From the NCBI GenBank assembly GCA_035630615.1, contig DASQKI010000111.1, forward strand, positions 9,996-73,995: 64,000 nucleotides of DNA, read 5' to 3'. Source of the DNA: DATFRX01 sp035630615 (GTDB lineage: Bacteria > Actinomycetota > Actinomycetes > Propionibacteriales > Nocardioidaceae). The notes beneath the pieces are model-generated. The model did not search any database. It was not told the DNA's origin and saw only the letters and a program-made list of their open reading frames with translations. Positions 16,363 to 26,361 of this stretch are shown here, piece by piece. The number at the start of each line of letters is the position of its first letter. The stretch's first letter is position 1. A program made the translations under genes and the position numbers.

Positions 16363-18264
16363 ATGCGGGCGACCATCGCGGCCATCGCGGCAATGACGAC
16401 GACGGCCGTGACGGCGTTCGTCGTGACGACGCCACTGCCGACCCAAGCAGCCGAAGGGCCGGAGATCGTCGTGGCAGGCGGGGTGACGCAGCCGGTGTTC
16501 GGCTACTCCGACGCCATCCGCGAGCGGGTGTGGGTCGACACCGACGTCGACAGCGACCGCGACGGCGTCGACGACGTGATCCGCGTCGACATCATCCGGC
16601 CGGCCGCGACCGAGCAGGGACTCAAGGTCCCCGTCATCATCGACGACAGTCCCTACTTCACGACGCTGTGCCGCGGCAACGAGGGCGAGTGCAAGGCCGA
16701 CGTCGATGGTGACGGACTACTCGACCGCTGGCCGCTCTTCTATGACAACTACTTCGTGCCGCGCGGCTATGCGGTTGCGCTGGTCGACATGACCGGCACG
16801 GCAGGCTCCACCGGCTGCCCGACGATCCAGGGGGCGAACGAGAACCTCTCCGGGCCGGCCGTGATCGACTGGCTCAACGGCCGCCGATCGGCGCACGACG
16901 CCGCCGGCGATCCGGTCAGCGTCGACTGGCACAACGGCAGGTCCGCGATGATCGGGAAGTCGTACGACGGCGCGATGGCGATGGCCGGCGCAGTGTCCGG
17001 TGTCGACGGCCTGTCCACGGTCGTCCCGATCTCTGGTCCGTACAACTACTACGACTACACGCGCAGCAACGGGATCGTCATGCGGGGCAACAACTATCCT
17101 GTGTCACTGGCGCGAGCCATCACCGACGACGACCCCGCTCGCCAGGCCCGCTGCGCACCGGTCTGGGACGAGCTGGCAGCCAACGACGGTGACGAGCACG
17201 GTGACTACACGCCGTTCTGGAGCGAGCGCGACTACCTGAAGAACGCCGACGACATCGACGCAAGCGTCTTCTTGGTGCACGGCATCCAGGACGAGAACGT
17301 CCGACCCGACCACTTCAGCAAGTTCTGGCGCGCCCTCAAGGACAACGGGACTCCCCGGAAGCTGTGGCTCGGCCGGATCGGCCACGTCGAGCCGTTCGAC
17401 TTCCGACGCGCCGTGTGGGTCGACACCCTCCATCGGTGGTTCGACCACTGGCTCCAGGGCGTCGACATCGGGATCATGGCCGAGCCCAAGGTCGACGTGG
17501 AGACCTCGATCGGCGTCTGGGAGCAGCACGCCGACTGGCCGATTCCGCGGACCGCGAACGTCAACGTCTGGCTCCGCGCCGACGACGAGGGCGCTGGGTC
17601 GCTGGCGCTCGCGCCGCCCGTGGGAGGACCGCGGACGCAGTCGTTCGTCGACGACCCAAACCAGTTCGAGACGGCGATGGTTGACAACCCGGACCAGTCG
17701 ACCGGCAGCCGACTCGCCTATCTGTCGCAACCACTCACCGACGACCTGCGGATCTCGGGAACGCCCGTCGTCGACCTGACCGCGTCGTCCAGCCTCGACC
17801 AGGCGTACTTCGGGGCGATCCTCGTCGACTATGGGCCGAGCACCCAGAACGACCGAGCCGGCGACGGAGTACAGCAGACGACGCTGCCCGAGGAGTGCTA
17901 CGGCGCGTCGAACCAGTACGACGACGGGTGCTACCGGCCGATATCGTACCGACCGATCAACGTGACGCAGTGGCGGGTGACCAAGGGAATCCTCGACGGA
18001 CGGAACCGCGACTCGATCACGACCCCGGAGCCGATGGTGCCCGGCCAGATGTACGAGATCAGGTTCCCGCTGCTGCCGAACGACTTCACCTTCTCGGCGG
18101 GCCACCGCATCGGCGTCATCGTCGTGGGGAGCTATCGAAGCTACGGAGCCGAGCGGATCTTCTCCCGCCCGACGATCACCGTCGACACCTTGGTCAGCCG
18201 CATCGCGCTGCCCATCCTCGGTGGGCGGTCCGCCGCTCAGAGGGCCGGGATCCCGGTCAACTGA
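16363..18264 (+). CDS. Secreted CocE/S15-type X-Pro dipeptidyl-peptidase or acyl hydrolase
   Basis: 633 aa with a Sec signal peptide (residues 1-30, ending PTQAA) and a GAGAGGA ribosome site. The alpha/beta-hydrolase core has nucleophile Ser at about 200 in GKSYDGAMA. An Asp follows in LVHGIQDENVRPD (about 310) and a His in RIGHVEPFDF (about 345). The C-terminal third is the beta-jellyroll of the X-Pro/CocE family. These enzymes remove Xaa-Pro dipeptides or cleave esters. Beside four secreted metallopeptidases, a role in finishing peptide breakdown outside the cell is the best inference. It converges on the PucR gene. Confidence 0.9.
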   Translation: MRATIAAIAAMTTTAVTAFVVTTPLPTQAAEGPEIVVAGGVTQPVFGYSDAIRERVWVDTDVDSDRDGVDDVIRVDIIRPAATEQGLKVPVIIDDSPYFTTLCRGNEGECKADVDGDGLLDRWPLFYDNYFVPRGYAVALVDMTGTAGSTGCPTIQGANENLSGPAVIDWLNGRRSAHDAAGDPVSVDWHNGRSAMIGKSYDGAMAMAGAVSGVDGLSTVVPISGPYNYYDYTRSNGIVMRGNNYPVSLARAITDDDPARQARCAPVWDELAANDGDEHGDYTPFWSERDYLKNADDIDASVFLVHGIQDENVRPDHFSKFWRALKDNGTPRKLWLGRIGHVEPFDFRRAVWVDTLHRWFDHWLQGVDIGIMAEPKVDVETSIGVWEQHADWPIPRTANVNVWLRADDEGAGSLALAPPVGGPRTQSFVDDPNQFETAMVDNPDQSTGSRLAYLSQPLTDDLRISGTPVVDLTASSSLDQAYFGAILVDYGPSTQNDRAGDGVQQTTLPEECYGASNQYDDGCYRPISYRPINVTQWRVTKGILDGRNRDSITTPEPMVPGQMYEIRFPLLPNDFTFSAGHRIGVIVVGSYRSYGAERIFSRPTITVDTLVSRIALPILGGRSAAQRAGIPVN

Positions 18265-18273
18265 CGAGTGGTG

Positions 18274-19548
18274 TCACCCCGCACGGGTCGAAAGCTGATG
18301 CGGGCCGACCCTGCGCCTGACGTATCCGTTGGCGCCGTCGTAGTCCCCCGTCATCCGGGCGATCTTGATAGTGAGGTGCAGGGCCAGGCGCTCCAGGCCG
18401 TTCTTCAGGTCGGTGTTGGCAAGCTGCTCGACGCGCTGCAACCGGTAGTAGAGCGACGTCCGGTGGAGGTTGAGCCGCTCGGCGGTGACCTGGGCGTTGC
18501 CCGCGACATCGAGGTAGGTCTCCAGCGTCTCGATCATCGGCTGCGCCTCCGGCGAGTCGAGGAGAGCGTGGAGTCCGGCATGGAGGACGGGCGGCTTCTC
18601 GCCCATGCTGGCCAGCTGGACGACAATCTGGTTGACGCCGAGCCCGGACCAGTACGCCAGATCGGCCATGCCAGGCAGCACCGTCGCGGCGTCGACCGCC
18701 ATCCGTGCCTCTCGGTACGACTCGGCGGCGAGCTCCAGCCGGGGTCGGTGACCGCCGACTCCGACCAGCACCGACGCCCGCGTGCCTCGAACCCGAAGCT
18801 CGGACTCGACCGACTCCGTCAGGGCCGCGATCAGGCCGCCGAGTCGATCGGGGCCATCCGACGGCGAGGCAATCAGCAAGACGCCATGGTCCTTGCGGAC
18901 CAGGTGCAGGGACGGATCTCGACGCCGTAAGCCCACCCAGCCGACCAGCGCCTCGGCGAGCGCGTCCTCGATGTCGACCGTCCAGTCCGGATCCGTCGTC
19001 GCGCCCTGCACCACCGCCACGACGACGCCATCAGGTGCCGCGAAGTCTCCATCGGCCTCGAGGATCCGAGCGGCGTCGACCGCGTTCGACGCGGAGGACA
19101 AAAGAGCCTGGACCGCATCGGTCAGCCGGGCCGCGGTCAGCGAGCTGGCCACGCCGTCGCGATGCAGCAAGACCCCCAGCTGGTCGGCGTGTTGGACGCA
19201 CAGGGCGATCTCGTCCGGTCCCATCGACTTGTCGGCGTCGACGAGCCAGAGGTGACCCAGCACCCGCCCCTTCCACGGAATCGGAACGCACAGCCGCGAC
19301 AACATGCCCAGCTCGAGATTGGCCGGCACTCGGGTCGGCCGCCGGGCCTGGCCGACGCCCAGATCGGTGAGCCAGCGAGTGACCTTGGGCGACGCGCGCC
19401 GGCTCAAGATGGAGGCTTCGCGGACCTCGTCGACGGGCTGATCATGCGCGCTGTAGGCGATGAGGCGGAGCGCCCGGTCTTCCATGACGACGGGCCGACC
19501 AAGTCGTCCAGCGAGGCTGTCGACGATCTGCTGCACGGTGGGTTCCAC
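18274..19548 (-). CDS. PucR-family transcriptional regulator
   Basis: The start is taken as GTG 19548, preceded by GGAGG at 4 nt; the ATG at 19593 has no ribosome site. The 424-aa protein has an N-terminal sensor region (PTVQQIVDSLAGRLGRPVVM, PIPWKGRVLGHLWLVD), a central GGDEF-like PucR domain and a C-terminal HTH (LDVAGNAQVTAERLNLHRTSL, about residues 365-405). PucR proteins regulate nitrogen, purine or amino-acid catabolism. It follows GntR, M64 and M6 genes on the same strand and may tie protease expression to nitrogen supply, which is inference. Confidence 0.88.
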   Translation of the reverse strand: MEPTVQQIVDSLAGRLGRPVVMEDRALRLIAYSAHDQPVDEVREASILSRRASPKVTRWLTDLGVGQARRPTRVPANLELGMLSRLCVPIPWKGRVLGHLWLVDADKSMGPDEIALCVQHADQLGVLLHRDGVASSLTAARLTDAVQALLSSASNAVDAARILEADGDFAAPDGVVVAVVQGATTDPDWTVDIEDALAEALVGWVGLRRRDPSLHLVRKDHGVLLIASPSDGPDRLGGLIAALTESVESELRVRGTRASVLVGVGGHRPRLELAAESYREARMAVDAATVLPGMADLAYWSGLGVNQIVVQLASMGEKPPVLHAGLHALLDSPEAQPMIETLETYLDVAGNAQVTAERLNLHRTSLYYRLQRVEQLANTDLKNGLERLALHLTIKIARMTGDYDGANGYVRRRVGPHQLSTRAG

Positions 19549-19593
19549 GGCGCCTCCGGGACCGGCAGAGCACGGACGCAACCCGAGAGACAT

Positions 19594-19607
19594 TGTGAAA
19601 TGTCACA
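19594..19607. promoter_or_regulatory. CRP-like palindrome upstream of PucR gene
   Basis: TGTGA (19594-19598) and TCACA (19603-19607) form a perfect inverted repeat with a 4-bp spacer, 46 bp upstream of the PucR GTG. The half-site TGTGA is the classic CRP/FNR-family recognition core, although the spacing (4 bp rather than 6) is shorter than usual. It could be a site for a Crp-like regulator or for PucR itself. Confidence 0.4.
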
Positions 19608-19722
19608 TGTCGCATCCGAATTGTATGAGGCCGGCCACCTGCCGACAAGGTACGAAACGGACGGCGAAGGCACTCTGTCCTGTTGTCAGACGCACACGAC
19701 ACATTCGTCAGCGCCCGCTCGG

Positions 19723-20394
19723 TCAGTCCGCCCCGCCCACCCCGCGTCGGACGTGACCGACATGGGTCCGAAGCAACGCCTCCAGGGCCGCGGGTTCGCG
19801 GGCCGCCAGATGGTCACACATCGCGACGTGCTCGGCGGCCGAGGCCATCAACCTCTCCCGGCGGGGCAGCTCCGCCAGTCCGTACAGGCGGGTCTGCGAT
19901 CGCAGGTCGCGGACGATCCGGACCAGCCGCGGGTTCCCGGCCAGTGCGAGGAGCTTGGCGTGAAACTCGCGGTCGGCATCGATATAGCTGATCAGGTCGT
20001 CGTTGGCCGCGGCCTCAACGATGGCGTCGGCCACTGGCCGGAGCTCGGACACTTCCCTGATGGTTGCTCGGCGGGCCGCGATGGCACCGGCCGGCGGCTC
20101 GAGTAGCAGGATGATCTCGGTGATCTGATCCAGCTCGTCGTCGGAGACGGCGGTGACCCGGAAGCCTTTGTTGCGGACCACCTCGATCAAGCCCTGCTTC
20201 ACCAGGTCGAGCATGGCCTCGCGTACGGGAGTCGCCGAGACGCCGAACTGCACGGCGAGTGCCGGCGCCGAGTAGATCCTGCCGGGCTCCATCTGGCCGG
20301 TGACCACGGCTGCGCGCAGCGCGTCGGCGACCTGGTCGCGCAGGTTGGTCCGGTGCGAGAACGACGGAAGTCCGAGCTTCGCCTCTGTCGTCAT
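19723..20394 (-). CDS. GntR-family regulator with FCD domain
   Basis: 223 aa from ATG 20394, which has a GGAG upstream; a longer frame to 20448 would overlap the M64 gene. The N-terminal winged helix (NLRDQVADALRAAVVTGQM, ALAVQFGVSATPVREAMLDL) is followed by an all-helical FCD ligand domain (about residues 85-210) with the metal/ligand residues D-x3-H (DADREFH) and later H residues. FadR-type regulators bind small carboxylates. It lies 31 bp after the M64 peptidase stop on the same strand and is likely in the same transcript. Confidence 0.93.
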   Translation of the reverse strand: MTTEAKLGLPSFSHRTNLRDQVADALRAAVVTGQMEPGRIYSAPALAVQFGVSATPVREAMLDLVKQGLIEVVRNKGFRVTAVSDDELDQITEIILLLEPPAGAIAARRATIREVSELRPVADAIVEAAANDDLISYIDADREFHAKLLALAGNPRLVRIVRDLRSQTRLYGLAELPRRERLMASAAEHVAMCDHLAAREPAALEALLRTHVGHVRRGVGGAD

Positions 20395-20425
20395 CGCGTG
20401 GTCTCCGGCCGCGATCTCACTCCTC

Positions 20426-23059
20426 CTAGAGGCCGGCGCAGTCACCACTGTGGCTGCCGCGGATCACGTTGTCGGCTCCGAAGTCCTTGGCGTCGGCGCT
20501 GTTGCCGGTACAGGCCATTTGACCGTTGATCGTGTTGCCGGCCAGGACCGGGCCGTAGGCTCCGGCGAGCCGGCTGTAGCGCTCGTTGGCCGACACCTGG
20601 GTGTTGTCGGTCATGCTGACGTCGCCGTTGAAAATACTGCCGGCGACGGTGACGTCCCGCGTCGTACCGGCGATCCGAGTCGCACGGTTGACCGTGCTGC
20701 CGAACAGCTGAACTGCCTCAGCTCCCGTTGTCCGCAGCACTCCGGAGATTGTGCTGTCTGTGACGACCAGCGACGCGCCCGCTCGAACGGTCACGGCACC
20801 GGCGACGATCGCCTCCTCCAGACAGGTGACACCGCTCGACACCGTGACGGAGGCCTGAGTGCCGGTCAGTGTGCGGGTGCACTCGGGCGACCCGCCGGGG
20901 AGCACGGTCGCGCGGTACGACTCAGCATCGCCGTAGTTGCCCGCCGGGTCGATGGCCCGGTGCTCGACGAAGTGGGTGCCGAAGCCGGGGATGAAGCCGC
21001 CACTCGGATGGTCGTCCGGCAAGGTCTGCTCGAACGCCGCCCGGGACAGCCCGCCGGTGCCGAGGTTGCCGTACGTCAGCGCCTTGATGACCGTGCCGGA
21101 GTGGCGGAACTGGAACGGAGCGTCCTTTTGCTCGGGGAACCCGAAGTAGTTGAACCAACCGTCCCGATCCAGCCGGAGCTGGCCGACGACGAACCGCTCC
21201 TCGTCGTAGCCGGTCTGGTCATCCTTGGGATCGAGGCGCATGTCCCACCCGTTGAAGTAGACCGGGTGCTCCAGATCGTCATCGAGAGTTGTCACCGGCT
21301 CGGAAAGCTCGCGATGCGCCGTCGGCAACACGTTGTCGATCGTCCACTCCACGGTGTCGGAGACGCCACCGGGATCGGCCGGGTCGGTCACCGTCGCCGT
21401 CAGCGAGTACGTGCCGGACGCGAGGTCGAGTTCGCCGAGGTCCAGGGTCCGGTTATTGGTCGGGTTCGGGATCTCCATGCCACTGAGCCGCCACGTAACG
21501 TCGAGAACCCGATCCGACGGGTGGTTGGTCTCGACGTAGACGATTTCGTCACGCGCGACAGGCTGCGAGGTGATCGACGACAGCGTGATCTCGGCCGCCG
21601 GAGCAGATGGCTCGACAGTTCTGCCGCTAACCATCCACTGTCTGCTCTGGACGAACCGCGGACCGTTGTAGCCAGAGTCGGTGGGCGTGTTGCCCGTCGA
21701 CGGGTTGCGCACCCAATCGATGCCGTCCGGGCCGACGGGATCGCGAGCCTCGACCGACACGACCGTGCCGGGCGAGAGGTTGAGCTCGCCCAGATCGAGA
21801 CTGTCGCTATCGTCGGTCTCGACGACCTGGCCCTCGACCCGCCACGTGACGTCCACCTGGTGCCACCGGGGATGAGTGGTGTCGACCCAGAGCACGCTGT
21901 CGCGGGGAACCGTGCCTTCCGGAGTGCTGTCCAGCGCCATCTGGCCCTTGCCGCGTTGGCCGGTGATTCGGGCGACCATGTGCTCGAGGCCGACCTGGTC
22001 CAAGTCGAAGCCGATCCACCGCATCATCGAGTGTTCGCTCGGTCTCCGTACTCCACACGGCCGCATCCGGCCGCCCTCGTGAAGGCCGATCGTCCCGCCC
22101 GACAGGCTCTCCTCGCCCAGCCAGCGCCACCACTTGACCCGGTCCTGGATCATCTGCTGCTCACTGGTGTAGAGCGTGTGGTGGAAGCCGGCCTGCGCCT
22201 CGGTGCCGTTGAAGCAAGGCTCGACCACATCGCGCGATGAGTACGGATACTCGTCGACCAGGGTGCCGAGTGAGTGGCCGAGCTCGTGCATCGAGATGAG
22301 CGGACCCTGGGGCGAGCCGCCCGAGGTGGTCGCCTGGGTGCCGCCGATGCCGCCGTAGGTGAACGTGTTGAAGATCGCCAGGGTCTGTACGCCGTTGTCC
22401 GGAGTCGGTTCGATGCCCAGCTCAGGCTGCACGTAATCCCGCAGGATGCGCTCGTGTGCCGCGTCGCCGTCCTCGCACGGATCGACGCCTTCGGGGTAGT
22501 AGTCGGCGTAGTCCGCGCAGTTGAGCGGCGCCGGACCGTACGTGGTGCCACGCGCCAGCGGGTTCGTCAGCCCGTCGGAGTACCACAGCCGCAGGGCCGT
22601 GTTCTTCTCGTCGATCGGCCCCTCGCGTACGCCGGTGTCGCGAATCGTGCCGTCTGGGTTGCGGCACCGGCCGTCCGGGTCGCGGCGAACTCCGTAGTCG
22701 ATCGAGGCGATCTCGACGGCGTACACGTTGATGTAGTTGCGGTAGGTGCGGTACGGCTCGGTCGACCACAAGACCGCCAGGTTGCGGTCCACATCGCCGA
22801 AGAAGAGGCTCTGCTGGTCCGCCTGGTAACCGTCGCCGAGGATGATGAGATTCAGCCGCTCCGACGGCGGCCCGGTGACCTGGATCTCGTGAACCTTTGG
22901 CTCCGGCAGCGGCAACGGCGGATCGGTCGGTTGCGCATTGCAGACGGGCGGTGGGTCGGCGAGTGTGGCGGACACTGCCGACGCCGCCGACCAGTGGGCG
23001 CTGCTCAGGAAACCGACCAGCAGGGCGCCGATCGCCACAACGGAGGCCGAGCGTCTCAT
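20426..23059 (-). CDS. Secreted M64-family (IgA peptidase-like) metallopeptidase
   Basis: 877 aa. The second of two close ATGs (23059) is chosen because AGGA lies 6 nt before it. A signal peptide (residues 1-33) leads into the M64 catalytic domain: zinc motif HELGHS at about 258-263 followed by LGTLVDEYPYSSRD, which carries the family's downstream Asp/Glu. Mid-protein, two repeats of a beta-sandwich-like module each contain VTWR and a LDLGELDL-type strand. The C-terminus has tandem beta-helix-like strands (TISGVLRTTGAEAVQLFGST). Exported, probably surface or medium. It follows the M6 gene by 17 bp, implying an operon. Confidence 0.92.
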   Translation of the reverse strand: MRRSASVVAIGALLVGFLSSAHWSAASAVSATLADPPPVCNAQPTDPPLPLPEPKVHEIQVTGPPSERLNLIILGDGYQADQQSLFFGDVDRNLAVLWSTEPYRTYRNYINVYAVEIASIDYGVRRDPDGRCRNPDGTIRDTGVREGPIDEKNTALRLWYSDGLTNPLARGTTYGPAPLNCADYADYYPEGVDPCEDGDAAHERILRDYVQPELGIEPTPDNGVQTLAIFNTFTYGGIGGTQATTSGGSPQGPLISMHELGHSLGTLVDEYPYSSRDVVEPCFNGTEAQAGFHHTLYTSEQQMIQDRVKWWRWLGEESLSGGTIGLHEGGRMRPCGVRRPSEHSMMRWIGFDLDQVGLEHMVARITGQRGKGQMALDSTPEGTVPRDSVLWVDTTHPRWHQVDVTWRVEGQVVETDDSDSLDLGELNLSPGTVVSVEARDPVGPDGIDWVRNPSTGNTPTDSGYNGPRFVQSRQWMVSGRTVEPSAPAAEITLSSITSQPVARDEIVYVETNHPSDRVLDVTWRLSGMEIPNPTNNRTLDLGELDLASGTYSLTATVTDPADPGGVSDTVEWTIDNVLPTAHRELSEPVTTLDDDLEHPVYFNGWDMRLDPKDDQTGYDEERFVVGQLRLDRDGWFNYFGFPEQKDAPFQFRHSGTVIKALTYGNLGTGGLSRAAFEQTLPDDHPSGGFIPGFGTHFVEHRAIDPAGNYGDAESYRATVLPGGSPECTRTLTGTQASVTVSSGVTCLEEAIVAGAVTVRAGASLVVTDSTISGVLRTTGAEAVQLFGSTVNRATRIAGTTRDVTVAGSIFNGDVSMTDNTQVSANERYSRLAGAYGPVLAGNTINGQMACTGNSADAKDFGADNVIRGSHSGDCAGL

Positions 23060-23076
23060 CGCCATTCCTTTCAGCG

Positions 23077-25596
23077 TTACACCAGATCGCGGAGGTCATC
23101 GGCGACCGACAGCAGCGCCGCCTTCGCGAGCACGTCTCGCACCTCGGCGGATACCCGGGTCGAGAACTGGTCGAGAGCCTCCAGTGCGTCGTCCTGGTCG
23201 CCTCGCTCCGCCACGGTCAGCTTGGCCTTCAGCCAGCGCTGCTGCGTCTTGTTCAGATCGCCGTCAGCCGCGTAGGCGTCGACCAGCCCGCGGGCTCCGT
23301 CGAAGCTGACCTTGACGTCCGTGCTGGTCAGCTCGATCTCGGTCGTTGCCGACTTCGACGGGTCCGCCTCGCTGGTCGCGGTGATCGTCACCGTTGCCGA
23401 CTCCGACGCCCCGTCGCCTGCGGTGGCGTAGATCGGCGCGGTCACGGTGTCGCCGGCGGCCACGGCCTTTACCTCGTACGGCAGGTGCACCGACCATCCG
23501 TCGCCGTCCACAGTGGTCGACAGGCGGTAGACGTCGGAGTCGAAGAGACCCGCGCCGGCCGTGCCGGTGTTGGTCAGCGGCACTCGGACGAGCCCGGTCG
23601 AGTTTCCGACGGCGAAGGTCGCCGGGTCGCCCAGCGCCACGTTGCGATTGAAGTTGCCGGCGCCTTGCAGGTTGCGAACCGCGATGTCGTAATAGAGCAC
23701 GCCGTTCGCGTTCCGGTACGCGTCCAGGACGTAGAAGTGCAGGTTGTTGGGCGCGTCTACGTACTCGTACAGGCTTCCGGAGTCGGTGCCCGCCTGGAAG
23801 GTGGCGTCGTCGAGCTGACGCGGGTCGCCGCGGACCACCGGCACCACGGTCCCGTCTGGCCGGACGAAGTCGACCCGGTGGATGTCCTCCGGGTTCGCGT
23901 CGACGACCCACTCCCTCGGAGTCCCGGAGTCCTTTGTCTGCGCCAGGAGCACACCATGACCGGCGGTGAACGAGTCATTGCCGACCCGGTCGACGACCTC
24001 CATCGTGAAACGCTGCCAAGTGGTGAGGTTAGGCGTACACCAGAACGCATCGGATACCCGCTCCCTACACGTTCCCGGCGTGAACCCACCGGCACCGAGG
24101 TTGACGGTCAGGCCGACATTGTCGTTGCCCGGCACGTACTCACGGGCCTTGATCGTCGTGACAGCGATCCCCTGCTGGGGCAATTCGTTGCGCTCGAGGA
24201 TCACCTGTTCGTCGTTCCGTACGACGCCAAGCCGCTGGTTGCCGACGCTCTTGAAGTGCAGCATGTGATGCGGGCCCAGCGCCGAGCCGCCGGCATTGGG
24301 AATCTGCCATCGGTTGTGGGTCCCTCCCGGACCGTTGAACGAGCCGCGACTCATCATCTCCCAGTAGCCGGTGTAGGCCCTGGTGGCCTGGTCAGGCTCG
24401 GCGAACGGGTTGTTGTAGTTGTCCGGCAGGTTGCGCAGATGGCTGAACTCGTGGGCGAACACCGACAGCCCCGAGCTCTCCGCCTGTGTCGAGGTGCCGC
24501 CACCCGCGTTGGGCCAGTGGTTCGCCGCCGCCAGCCACGAGGTCCACTCGACGTATCGAGTAGCCGCCCAGTTGGGCAGGGCCGGGTTGGGGTTGCCGAG
24601 CACGTCGGGGACGTCTTCCTTGTCTTCGAACTTCATCTCCCCGAACTCCTGCCAGGTCGACGACTCGTCGTGCCCGGCGGTGACGTAGAAGCCGTTGTCG
24701 AAGCCGCACAGGCCCTGGTCGCAGCCGATGTCGTTCCGCCAGGCGGCACCGCCGTCGGTGCGGATATCGAGGTCGCAGTCGTGCACTCGCGCACCGTCGC
24801 GGACCGTGGGTACCGGCTGGTCGAGCACTAGGGTGTGGTCGTCGGGGATGGCAACGACGTTGCGATCGACCGGATCCGGCGCGGCATCATCGTCGAACGC
24901 GTCATGCCGGATCGTGACCTTGTCGCCGACATAGAAGAAGTCAGTGGTCTCGACGTTGAGGTTGGTGACGTCCGTCCCGCCGGTCGGGATGTCCGACTGC
25001 GCCGGGCACGCGTTCGAGCCGATATCCGTCGCGCCCCACTCGCTCAATCCGTACTGCCACCAGTGGTACGGCATCTTGTACGGCCCGAACACCTCGACGT
25101 CGACGCCGATCCGGCCGTGGCTGTCCTCCATCCAATAGCCATGCAAGGTCTGGCCGCCGTTGTACTGGTTCGGGACCGCGTAGTAGTCGTTGAACCACTG
25201 GTTGACCTGGTCCTGCGGCACCGGATCCCAGGGGGCCTGCGGGTTGCCGAAGGCATGGGAGCCGGCCTTCTGGGTGATGAGGAACGGCTGGTCCTTGAAG
25301 TCCATCAGGATCACGGCCGTCTTGTACTGGACGTCGCTGCCCTGGCTGGTCTCGGCGGAGTTCCATGCGTCCGGCCGGATCGGCTTGTAGTCGTCCCAGG
25401 TCATATGGGCCTGCTCTTCCCAGACCTGCTCGTCGACCGGAACGATCGGACTCGGGTCGTCGCCCGCGGCGGGACCGCTCGCGGACGCGGTGTCGACCGG
25501 GCCGAGCGTCGCCAGCAGCCCGACCGACAGCGTCACCGAGCCGACGATGCCGCCGACCCGCTTCCTCGAGAGTGACCGGCTCATCGTCAACGGCAT
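23077..25596 (-). CDS. Secreted M6-family-like metallopeptidase
   Basis: 839 aa from ATG 25596, chosen for the GGGAG 5 nt upstream. A signal peptide spans residues 1-40. The zinc motif is HEFSHLRNLPDN at about 382-393, i.e. HExxHxxxxPD, the M6 (immune inhibitor A/VPI) signature. A C-terminal CARDB/Ig-like region follows (VGNSTGLVRVPLTNTGTAG, about 680-790), and the tail resembles an FIMAH-like helical end (DGDLNKTQQRWLKAKL). It heads the M6-M64-GntR-PucR series on the minus strand and probably degrades extracellular protein. Confidence 0.9.
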   Translation of the reverse strand: MPLTMSRSLSRKRVGGIVGSVTLSVGLLATLGPVDTASASGPAAGDDPSPIVPVDEQVWEEQAHMTWDDYKPIRPDAWNSAETSQGSDVQYKTAVILMDFKDQPFLITQKAGSHAFGNPQAPWDPVPQDQVNQWFNDYYAVPNQYNGGQTLHGYWMEDSHGRIGVDVEVFGPYKMPYHWWQYGLSEWGATDIGSNACPAQSDIPTGGTDVTNLNVETTDFFYVGDKVTIRHDAFDDDAAPDPVDRNVVAIPDDHTLVLDQPVPTVRDGARVHDCDLDIRTDGGAAWRNDIGCDQGLCGFDNGFYVTAGHDESSTWQEFGEMKFEDKEDVPDVLGNPNPALPNWAATRYVEWTSWLAAANHWPNAGGGTSTQAESSGLSVFAHEFSHLRNLPDNYNNPFAEPDQATRAYTGYWEMMSRGSFNGPGGTHNRWQIPNAGGSALGPHHMLHFKSVGNQRLGVVRNDEQVILERNELPQQGIAVTTIKAREYVPGNDNVGLTVNLGAGGFTPGTCRERVSDAFWCTPNLTTWQRFTMEVVDRVGNDSFTAGHGVLLAQTKDSGTPREWVVDANPEDIHRVDFVRPDGTVVPVVRGDPRQLDDATFQAGTDSGSLYEYVDAPNNLHFYVLDAYRNANGVLYYDIAVRNLQGAGNFNRNVALGDPATFAVGNSTGLVRVPLTNTGTAGAGLFDSDVYRLSTTVDGDGWSVHLPYEVKAVAAGDTVTAPIYATAGDGASESATVTITATSEADPSKSATTEIELTSTDVKVSFDGARGLVDAYAADGDLNKTQQRWLKAKLTVAERGDQDDALEALDQFSTRVSAEVRDVLAKAALLSVADDLRDLV

Positions 25597-25748
25597 GTCG
25601 TCTCCCAGCCTCGAGGCGGGGTCACCGCCACCAACCGCCAGGCCACCGTAGGCGGCCCTCCGGCCTGCGGTCACCGAACACCTGCACGGAGTTCGGGCCG
25701 GCGATTAGGACATCCGTCGAGAGGGTCGCCCCGGCTACGGTGGTCGGC

Positions 25749-26262
25749 GTGCGGCTGCCGGACGATCTGCCCGTCGTCGAGCGCCACGTCCTACGGCTCG
25801 TGGTGCTCGATATCGACGGGCGCGTGCTGCTGTTCCACACCAGGGACTCGACCGATCCGAGCCTCGGCACCTGCTTGGGAGCTTCCAGGCGGCGGCATCG
25901 AGCCCGGCGAGACGCAGGTCGACGCGGCGGTACGAGAGCTCCGCGAGGAGACCGGGATCGCGGCCACGGCCGGACAGGTCGGCCGATCGACGTGGCGTCG
26001 CGACGCGACGTACCGCTATCGCGGCGAGCGCCGGCTGCAACACGAGCGGGTCGTCACCGTACGACTGCCTAACCCAACCCCTGCGGTCGACTCCTCGCAA
26101 CGCGACGACGACGAGCGGGCGGACAGCTTCGACTGGCGATGGTGGGATCTGCGCGACGTCGTCGAGAGCGATGACCTGTTCTATCCGGGCCGACTTCCGC
26201 AACTGCTGCCGCGGTTTCTCGCCGGCGACGAGATCGACGAGCCGTTCGAATGCTGGTCATGA
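25749..26262 (+). pseudogene. NUDIX hydrolase, broken by a single-base frameshift
   Basis: From GTG 25749 the first 42 codons read a typical Nudix start (VERHVLRLVVLDIDGRVLLF). At 25875-25876 one extra T shifts the frame. Removing it restores ...GTCWELPGGGIEPGETQVDA, and the Nudix box GGGIEPGETQVDAAVRELRE then EETG, which runs in the second frame to TGA 26262. The restored protein would be 170 aa, the normal size. As written, the gene cannot make a Nudix box. Either a recent mutation or a base-call error in GCTTGG. It sits between two secreted peptidases in the opposite strand sense. Confidence 0.85.
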
Positions 26263-26361
26263 CACCCGGACGCGGTGGTGCGGGGCCCCGGCACCGAACC
26301 CGTCGATGCCAGGACCCCGCCGTCGATGCGGCCCGCGCCGCGCCGCGCGGGCCGGTGGGCG

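Noticed and set aside
20300..22240. Very long open frames opposite the peptidase genes (e.g. a 646-codon frame)
   Set aside because: They are antisense shadows of GC-rich coding sequence: third positions of the real gene set the frame, there is no ribosome site, and the protein is rich in Arg/Val/Gly without any domain.
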